NCBI RefSeq assembly: GCF_000224145.3
Contig: NC_020169.2
Location: forward strand, 1,649,479-1,713,478
From: Ciona intestinalis
Lineage: Eukaryota; Chordata; Ascidiacea; Phlebobranchia; Cionidae
Length of the DNA: 64,000 bases
Direction of reading: 5' to 3'
Part shown: positions 56,935-64,000 of the stretch, one piece after another
Layout: the number at the start of each line of letters is the position of its first letter
How positions within the stretch are numbered: position 1 is the stretch's first letter
Made by a program: the position numbers and the translations under genes
Notes under the pieces: generated by a model
The model's input: the letters and a program-made list of their open reading frames with translations, nothing else
Told to the model about the DNA's origin: nothing
Databases searched by the model: none

Positions 56935-57128
56935 TATTAGGGTGGGGCAAGACGGGACACCTTTTCGTTTTGTTTTCTGTTTTCATTTGGTAGTAAACAA
57001 AGAACATTTAAAGAATTATAAAACCGTATCCTTATGACTTCCACAGACTGTTGTTAATTCTTTAAAACACGATCAGGTTATTTGGAAATTATGTGTTAAA
57101 GGTGTCCCATCTTTCCCCACCCTACTAT
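56935..57128 (+). mobile_element. TA-flanked MITE copy, only in unit 2
   Basis: TATTAGGGTGGGGCAAGACG to CTTTCCCCACCCTACTATA. Confidence 0.85.
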
Positions 57129-57629
57129 AACACAAAATAGCATCATTGCCACCAGCAGCTCAACAAATAATTTACTTCTTTAGTGGACAACCCAAGGTAC
57201 AAAACGTTTCAGAGGGGGGCGAGAGAGAGCTATACAAACAAAACGTCAAGTTCGTGTATACTAAACATCGAAAACAAGAGGGTTTTTATAAAATAAACAC
57301 GGGCGGGTAAAAAGAAAACAGAAAGATTATTTACACAGAAGAGTGGTCATAGTTCACCGAGAGGTAAAACTAGACACGTCATGGTTTCCTCGACTCGCTG
57401 AAAACGCAAGATGTATCTTTTACTTTTCTTTGTTCATAGGCTACTTGTGCTTCATTGCAAATGAGAAGTAAAATCTAAAATGATTGTTCCAGTTTGTGGG
57501 AAGGACTGTTCCATGTATATACTGTGGCAGTGAACCACGTATCTATATTTCTTCACAGAGTTTTTCATATACGCATTTCGATTCATTAAGTAATGCAGAC
57601 TTTCTACGTTCTACAAATAAGTAGTTTTA

Positions 57630-57875
57630 ATGCAACAAGCGAATTATCAACAAGCGAACATTAAATCTCTCAACTATAGAACACCAATGCCTACAGTTGT
57701 GTTAAGCTACAGAAAAAAGTGTCTTTCAAGGTGTTTTTTTTATGCTCCCATAAAACGATACTCGTATCGTCAGATGGGCCGTTTCACTGCTTTCATTTCA
57801 TCACGTCGCAATATTAACAAGACATCATTAGTAGCGATGAGAATGCGCTTAGATACTTGGGAAAACAGAGAATAA
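57630..57875 (+). other. 81-codon open frame of doubtful status
   Basis: A basic ORF starting MQQANYQQANIKSLNY and containing RKKCLSRCFFYAPIKRYSYR. It has no signal peptide and no recognised domain, and there is no paralogue in the window. It lies between the segmental duplication and the antimicrobial-peptide candidate. It may be a chance frame. Confidence 0.2.
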
Positions 57876-58069
57876 AAGAAAAAGAGAATTAACCATGAAC
57901 GAAATAGGAAGTTATTAAAACAAAACGAAAGATCACTGATTATTCCAGATGGTATACTCTAAAGAACACTCGATGTGTTTTGTTCTGTGGTGCTCTGGCA
58001 TTATGAAACTGTGTTCGCGTCTTTATTCGCTTGAGTGTGGACAAATTAATGAAGGACTTTAATTATTGA

Positions 58070-58270
58070 TATAGTGGGGTGGTGGAAGATGGGACACATT
58101 TTCATTCTATTTTCTCGACTACTTTGGTAGTAAACAAAGGACATTTAAAGTATTATAAAATCGTATCCTCACGACTCCAATATAGCTTTATTAAATGTTT
58201 AAAACACGATCAAAATATTTGGATATTATATGCCAAATGTGTCCCAAGCATCTTATACCCATGGTACTAT
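58070..58270 (+). mobile_element. TA-flanked MITE copy
   Basis: TATAGTGGGGTGGTGGAAG to a diverged right end CTTATACCCATGGTACTATA. Confidence 0.78.
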
Positions 58271-58377
58271 ACTATACCACTTAATTGGCTATATAACTTA
58301 TTTGCCAAAACTCGATAGATAAGTCCAATCATGACTATGTTATTTGCGTTAGTATTTTGTTTTTTTTTTTGTGGTTG

Positions 58378-58640
58378 GTGCGCATGTCTCTAGTTCACAT
58401 GATACAGATTCACCCTGCTACTAATTGTTGTGGGCAAATGTGTCCTTGGGTAAGACCCTATTTAATGCGTTTAAATTTTCCGACATACATTAAAAACATA
58501 CCAAAACAATCTTCTAAAAAGTTATATATATGTGTGTGTGTGGTAACTCGTAAGCAGGCACGAGATGTGTGAAACAAGACACACGTTATAACCCATGTCA
58601 TTACCCCGCCAGGCGAATGCAAATAAGTTACATTCATTTA
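58378..58640 (+). mobile_element. SINE, diverged
   Basis: GTGCGCATGTCTCTAGTTC head remnant, GTAACTCGTAAGCAGGCACG, CACACGTTATAACCCATGTC and ACATTCATTTAGG tail; a TG-rich tract at ~58527 lies inside. Confidence 0.6.
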
Positions 58641-58960
58641 GGGATTACCAAACCTAACAGCACGTACTGTTTTAGAGGGGAACTCGTCGTTGGTACCGAT
58701 TCTGGGAAATCGTGCGCGCATTACACTTAGTAAGAAGAAATTTCACTTCTAACTGAAGCCAGACGATGTATCAGAAAGAACCAAACAATATACTAGTAAT
58801 AAAACGCGCGGAGTTTGTAACAATATATCACTTTTGAAAAGATTAAACGTGAGTAACTGATTTGTTGGTCGTACGGCTATAGTGGTACTAGTGTTACAAT
58901 GTCTTTGCTTGTACTCTTTTAAAAACTCGCCCTAAAGTGGTACTGATACTTTTATTGTAG

Positions 58961-59648
58961 ATGAACAAGTCTGCACTTCTTACTTTGGTTCTTATCGGAT
59001 TCCTCGTCTTCACTGAAACCACTTATGGCTTTTATGCGACATGGTGGAGTCGTCGTCGTGTTGCTCGTCGCAGAGTGCCTTTACGGGCGGATGAAATGGA
59101 AATAGAACACGGTAAGTATATAGAGACAATGCCGCAATGAGAGAATGTAAATTTATAGATAATAAAACTATGTATTGGCAAGAAAAGGGATGTTTTAACT
59201 TAATTGTCAAAGCGTTTAATATTACTTCAGGTTATTTACGTGTATTTCTCACAAAAAAATCATTTATTAATCAAAATTTGTCCAGTCTTACCCTGCATGT
59301 TTGTTTTCAGTTTGGTAAAAAAACATGTTGTGCGAATCACCAATCAACTCCTCGTGTGTTTTAAAATATCTATTTTTGAATTGTTGTCAATTAATATAGA
59401 TATTATAGTACTTATTCGTGGTATCACCCGAAATAAATATTTTGATTTTGAAAATATTGGGCAATATGTACTTAAGCATCCCATCTTCCCCCAACCGACT
59501 ATATGTATTGTTCATTTTCATGGATAAACAAATACTAATATAGAATTTAAAAAAATCTTTAAAATTTCTATTTAACTTAACGCCAACTGTTAACTTGCAT
59601 TAAGACACAGCAGAGGCATTGAAGATAAGGGATAGACTTGAAGAATAA
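58961..59648 (+). CDS. Candidate cationic antimicrobial peptide precursor
   Basis: Two exons, 58961-59111 and 59605-59648; 64 residues. Three parts: signal peptide MNKSALLTLVLIGFLVFTET with cleavage likely after TTYG; a strongly basic, Trp-rich core FYATWWSRRRVARRRVPLR; an acidic tail ADEMEIEHDTAEALKIRDR ending LEE. The order signal / cationic peptide / anionic propiece is the plan of ascidian haemocyte antimicrobial precursors (styelin and clavanin families and the Ciona Ci-MAM/Ci-PAP peptides). Exact family membership was not checked. A splice acceptor (TTTATTGTAG) abuts the ATG, so there is a 5' UTR intron or a trans-splice site. AATAAA lies ~40 nt past the stop. The 493-bp intron contains a piece of the long MITE-like element seen at 46778-47953. 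Confidence 0.6.
59150..59503. mobile_element. Truncated copy of the long element in an intron
   Basis: Shares AATTGTCAAAGCGT-like, AACTCCTCGTGTGTTTTA and TTATTCGTGGTAT blocks in the same order as 47620-47950 and ends in CATCTTCCCCCAACCGACTATA. The left end is missing. Confidence 0.65.
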
Positions 59649-59920
59649 TGAACACTCTTATTCATTGTACAAACTGAAAACAGACGATATCAATAAATTG
59701 TACAACACCACAGTAATATTTGTAATTTATATTTTGTATTTATGACTGGAGCCATGTTTTAAAAATAAGAAATATTGTTGGTCGGGTTTTGAATTTCCAT
59801 TATGGCCCAATGTTAAGGTCAATCCTCTTTAAAGGCCCACTGCTCCCCCCATGGTACGGGTCATGTCTTTACGCACACTTTTGTTTTTTTTAGAAGACTA
59901 ACCTGCTGGTAATAATTGAA

Positions 59921-60111
59921 CATGGTGGGGAAGTTGGGACACCTTTAGCACATAATATCCAAATATTGTGATCTTGTTTTAAACACTTAACAATGGTCTA
60001 TGGTAGTCATGAGGATATAGTTTTATAATTGTTTGAATGTTCTTTGTTTACTACCAAATGGGGCGAGAAAATAGAACGAAAAGGTGTCCCTTCATCCCCC
60101 ACCCTACTATA
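59921..60111 (-). mobile_element. TA-flanked MITE copy
   Basis: CATGGTGGGGAAGTTGGGAC to CATCCCCCACCCTACTATA. Confidence 0.82.
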
Positions 60112-60314
60112 AATGGCTCGTTTTTCTGCTAGGTGTAGCGATCACACTTATTTCATAGTATCGATATTACTAATAAACTAAGAGAAAGTTTTACGCTGCT
60201 GCAGCTGTGGGACTATTTTAAAAATCACCAAAATAATTCGTTTCGGTTTTTGATGTTATTGTAAAGTGTCGTGTCAGCTAACTTTTTGTAGCAAACCTAT
60301 GATGGACGGGCGGC

Positions 60315-60480
60315 ATTGTATTTACTCTTTGTTGCATTTTTCTGTATACTCGTCTATGGAGTCAAAAAGACGAACGTACACGTAACATTTTACTTTCTTC
60401 TTTAAACTCAATTAACAAAAAGAATCCAAACCAGTGACAGAATCGTGATTATAAAGCACACCATGCACACATCGATAAGC
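60315..60480 (-). pseudogene. Decayed copy of pannexin last exon
   Basis: This stretch resembles the last exon of pannexin 2 (61070-61319): both carry GGCATxGTATTTACTC, GAGTCAAAAA, CGTACACGT, CCAGTGACAGAA and CACACCATGCACACATC in the same order, with length differences between. No open frame is kept. It probably marks a third pannexin copy that has been deleted, or a duplication of the 3' end only. Confidence 0.6.
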
Positions 60481-60486
60481 CACTGA

Positions 60487-60536
60487 TACTATATATATAT
60501 ATGTGTGTGTGTGTGTGTATGTGTGTGTGTGTGTGT
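60487..60536. repeat. (TA)n(TG)n microsatellite
   Basis: Short TA run followed by TG repeats. Confidence 0.95.
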
Positions 60537-60773
60537 TTTGATTATACAGTATATGGCGAACCGCAACAACAGCATCTAGAAAAGAAGAAATATTAGAAAA
60601 AAATCAGTTACACCCAATCTACAATAGTTTTACAGCATAGCAGATAAAGCAATTAATAGTTTTACACGCAGTTACTGATCATGCTGTTATCACAATTCAA
60701 AGTATTTACACTAAATGGGACGCTCTAATCAGGATTAAAATTGAAAGAAATGTTTAGAAACTGCGGTAATACA

Positions 60774-60970
60774 TATAGTAGGGTGGGGAGAGATGGGACA
60801 GCACCTTTAGCACATTATATCCAAATATCCTGATTGTTAAACAATTACCAAAAGTCTATGGGAGTAGTGAGGTTACGGTTTTATAAATCTTTGAATGGTT
60901 TTTGTTTACTACCAAATGGGACGAGAAAATATAATTGAAAGGTGGCCCGTCTTCCTCCACCCTGCTGTAT
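60774..60970 (-). mobile_element. TA-flanked MITE copy
   Basis: TATAGTAGGGTGGGGAGAG to CTTCCTCCACCCTGCTGTAT, downstream of pannexin 2. Confidence 0.85.
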
Positions 60971-61069
60971 AAAAGCCAAACAGAGACGTATATACAAATC
61001 GCATGGTGGGGCTAGATAGTTACGCGGCTAGCGTATTGGAGCGAACCTGTCTAACTGTGGGCATAGTAT

Positions 61070-63335
61070 TTACTCATCGTTGCTTTTTTTTATATAACTA
61101 TTTAGAGTCAAAAAAGCAAGCGTACACGTGTCCGTGAGGTGCTCAAAAAAGTAACACATTACTCTCTTAATTGAGCACATTCTAAAGAATATAACCCAAC
61201 CCAGTGACAGAACCATGATGAAAATTGTGATTATTAAGTCACAGATAAACATAAACATTATTTCCTGCGCCCGATTGACGACACACACCATGCACACATC
61301 CTGAAATGCCACCTTGCACCTGTGTACGAAAATATATTAACATTAATGTAAGCAATACATAACCATTCTATATTATATGCCTAAGATATATTACCCCGAC
61401 GTATACTTCAAATTTAAATCAATGTTTTAAATAATTCATAACGTACGTGTAGGTATTTGAAGAGCCAAGTAAAGCTTGCAGAACACCATCAGCACTGGCC
61501 CACGCAGCAAATGAAATCAGCAGCGCAATGGAAAGTAGCAGAGTGGCACAGTGTTTAACGAGGTAAGCCTTAACCAAAAATGTGCCACCCAAGTTTTTCT
61601 TATTACACCAAAGTTTTAGCATGCCATGTTGCATTGGTAGTAACTCTTTCTTCTCTTTTTCCTCTTTTCCTCCTTTCTTCTTTTCTTGTTCCTTCTTTCT
61701 TTCCTGTCTTTTCTTTTCGGCTTCGTCCTTGGTTATATGAAATACTGCATATTGACAACAATAAATAAAAGTGGCTACTTTAATGGATATGGATTGTATG
61801 CACAATACAAGTACCTGATAATATGTAAGGCAAATGGCTCAGAGAGGAAAAGTTCTCATAGCAGAGCATTGAAAACAAATGCCTGTCTTTAAGGTCTCCA
61901 ACTAATTTCGACTGAATAAAGAAGATTTGTAAAAATAACATAAATATATACAGTGAGGTAAATGAGACACCTTTAGCACATAATGTCCTAATAGTGTTTT
62001 AAACAATCAATATATTTGGATAATATGTGCTAAAGGTGTCCTAAGATACCCCACAGTATAATATGGTTTTATTGGCAGCTTTTTTTCTTTTTTATGGGTG
62101 AGGTCCTTGACAAGAACCTGGGACTTGACAAGAACCTGGGACTTAGGCCAGACTTTGTCCATTACCTCAATACCCCGAAACCCCATTTAAGTCCTTCTTG
62201 CCATTTTTTATCCTCTGGTAACTGTGCTTACAAAGTTACCATACTTTTCAACTTTGTGTATGATTTTTATTTGATATGTCTTACAATTTGGACATCCTAT
62301 TAGTGACCGCTGGGTTGGAGTTGGAGCAGTGTCCGTTGCGTGTCTTGTTCAAGGACACATACGCTGATTAGTTTCAGTTCCGCTGCCGAGCATCGAACCG
62401 GGGACACATTGGTTTCGATGCAGGCGCCTAAACGACTGAACCACAGCGCCGGACAAAAAGATGTTGTTAAATATACTCTGCTTACCGTTTTAATTGAATG
62501 AGCAGTAATAGAAACAGATTCCATTGAAGTTTCTGAGCCATTGGTTCGCTCCTTTCTCTTTCGAAAGCCATTGAAGCACTCACTACTTTCGTCATAAGGT
62601 TTGTTTTCATAATCAGCAGTCGGTAGCTTTCGAAATGCTTCATACATATCGTTTAACAGCAGCTGAATAAACCGCACATGACCGGCCAATCTTCCACCAA
62701 CAACGAAGTGCCAACATATTGAGGGGACAGCAAACAGAAATGCCTAAAATAGTGTTACACCAAAAACTTGCATCTAAGAGTACTGAGACTGCTTCACAAC
62801 GTCGCGTGTTTTAATGGTAGAATAGGTTTGTAGTAAATTAGTTTACTATAAAAGCGTCTGTACCTGAACCAGCATCACTTGCGGTAGCCATCGAATAAAA
62901 TATATTGCTGCCTTAGGATTCGGAAGAAGTTTCATATTTGACTTTACACCCTCTACTAAGCAACCCTCAGGGGTGGTTATGTCTGATGTCGTAACAGACT
63001 CCCAGCAAAATGATGTAGCGTATTCAATGAACTTTCTATCATATCCTGAAGTGTTGTACGCTGGGTAGCATGAAGTACTTTGACCTAGATGTATTGCAGA
63101 CGTGTTATTCCGGTGCCGTGGGGTAGTGGGTTAGGTGCTTGCATTAAGTTCACTTTTTCAACTTACCAATGAACTCGCTAATCTTAGCAACCAAAGCAAT
63201 AAGAAGTATTGTATAAACGCCAAGCCACTTCAGGAATCGGTCAATCCCAAGTTCAATGACCAATTCATTCTCATGTAGTTGTGACGCCCTTTCTAGATTC
63301 GCCTGTAAGTTCTCGGTGACTGTTTCTTGTGGCAT
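61070..63335 (-). CDS. PANX: Pannexin-family channel 2
   Basis: Six exons with consistent phases: 63167-63335, 62864-63084, 62486-62743, 61815-61911, 61447-61744, 61070-61319; 430 residues, close to human PANX1 (426). Starts MPQETVTENLQANLERASQ; TM1 WLGVYTILLIALVAKI; loop 1 FIEYATSFCWESV; TM2 IRWLPQVMLVQAFLFAV; a charged cytoplasmic loop including a K/E-rich stretch (about 61660-61740) not seen in pannexin 1; DRHLFSMLCYENFSSL, matching DRHLFSMICFENFASM of pannexin 1; TM3 HCATLLLSIALLISFAAW; TM4 FICDLIITIFIMVLSLGWVI. The reading frame is also open further upstream to 63542, so a longer N-terminus is possible. Intron 3 contains a SINE and a MITE remnant. Confidence 0.88.
61950..62062 (-). mobile_element. 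MITE with internal deletion
   Basis: TACAGTGAGGTAAATGAGAC to CTAAGATACCCCACAGTATA; pannexin 2 intron 3. Confidence 0.7.
62297..62455 (-). mobile_element. SINE head
   Basis: Minus strand GGCGCTGTGGTTCAGTCGTT head, GGTTCGATGCTCGGCAGCGG and ACAAGACACGCAACGGACAC. In pannexin 2 intron 3; the 3' module is missing. Confidence 0.65.
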
Positions 63336-63799
63336 ACTGGTCTGACTAACTAACAAATTTTGTACTGGTAATTTGTACAGTAACAAAAGTTTTATCCCGA
63401 AGCGAGTAACGGTAGTGAGAGTTTCAAATTTCACAAAACAACTCTGGCTAAGCAGTTTTGCGTGCGGTCTCAGTCTATTGATTTTCGTGCTTCGTTGCCT
63501 TTGAACACTGCTCGTTGGTCTGCTGCACAATCGGCCCCACAACCGCGCGCTACGCTCTAACTATCATGACATTTATAAGTGCAATATGTAGTTTATACGA
63601 AACGCGGACGCATTGTGCAACTAGGACGGGTTCCTTAAATAAAAAAGCACATCTTTTACGTTTTAGCAATGCAAATGAAACAGATTCGAGCTAAGTGCGG
63701 AATCGACTGATTGAAAAGAATGTACACCCGAACAAAACACCATATGTATTCTTATATAATACTGGTTGCAACTTTATTCACATGTTTACAGCAATATAC
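63336..63799. other. Upstream region of pannexin 2
   Basis: The pannexin 2 frame is open to 63542, so part may be coding or 5' UTR; the rest shows nothing recognisable. Confidence 0.4.
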
Positions 63800-63997
63800 A
63801 TACAGTACTGCGAGATAAGACGGGGCACCTTTGGCACATAATATCCAAATATCCTGATCGTGTTTTAAACAATCAACAATGGCCTATAGGAATCGTTAGG
63901 ATATATACGGTGTTATAATTCTTTGTATATTCTTTGTTTATCCCAAATTGGACGGGAAAATGGAATGAAAAGGTATCCCATCTTACCTAAACTATAT
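63800..63997 (-). mobile_element. TA-flanked MITE copy
   Basis: TACAGTACTGCGAGATAAGA to CCCATCTTACCTAAACTATA at the window end. Confidence 0.78.
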
Positions 63998-64000
63998 AAG

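Larger units (their letters stand above)
52905..57515. repeat. Segmental tandem duplication, unit 2
   Basis: Second copy of the TOMM6-containing block. It has an extra (ATGA)n tract at 53357-53446 and ~590 bp (56655-57242, with a full MITE) that are missing from unit 1. The two units lie head to tail. Confidence 0.9.

Overview
The window looks like tunicate DNA, most likely Ciona (C. intestinalis/robusta type). It is AT-rich and compact, with many short-intron genes. It is packed with roughly 50 copies of one ~195-bp TA-flanked MITE whose ends read TATAGTAGGGTGGGGGAAG / its inverse, and with tRNA-derived SINEs ending in ATTCATTC. The recognisable genes are animal families: pannexins, GalNAc-transferases, the mitoribosomal PPR protein PTCD3 and TOM complex subunit TOMM6. 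No retrovirus-like or LTR element, capsid gene or CRISPR array was recognised.

Layout. 1-2.5 kb: the last two exons of a polypeptide GalNAc-transferase (GALNT), + strand. 4.1-10.8 kb: PTCD3/MRPS39, + strand, with a 125-N gap that hides its middle PPR exons. 11.4-11.6 kb: a tRNA-Ser(GCU)/tRNA-Ala(UGC) pair 3 nt apart, - strand. 13.0-21.4 kb: a tandem pair of five-exon genes for small secreted, probably GPI-anchored six-cysteine proteins, + strand; their layout superficially resembles prion/Shadoo proteins. 22.8-26.1 kb: a second GALNT, + strand, with its 5' half lost in a 500-N gap and a 1-nt frame break in the lectin domain. 27.2-29.0 kb: a noncoding tandem duplication. 29.9-32.8 kb: pannexin gene 1, - strand, 8 exons. 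33.7-48.7 kb: seven tandem repeat units, - strand, each with a conserved upstream/start module followed by the same two C-terminal exons; the protein family is one I do not recognise. 48.9-57.5 kb: a segmental tandem duplication, each copy carrying TOMM6 and, 2 nt after its stop codon, a second gene for a membrane protein. 58.9-59.6 kb: a two-exon precursor that looks like an ascidian cationic antimicrobial peptide, + strand. 60.3-63.3 kb: a decayed pannexin last exon and then complete pannexin gene 2, - strand, 6 exons.

Several loci have been duplicated locally (GALNT, the secreted six-Cys pair, pannexin, the unknown array, TOMM6 plus its partner). The unknown array and the secreted six-Cys pair are the best candidates for undescribed biology. 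Exon limits were read by eye from GT/AG sites, reading phase and comparison between paralogues; they have not been tested against transcripts.
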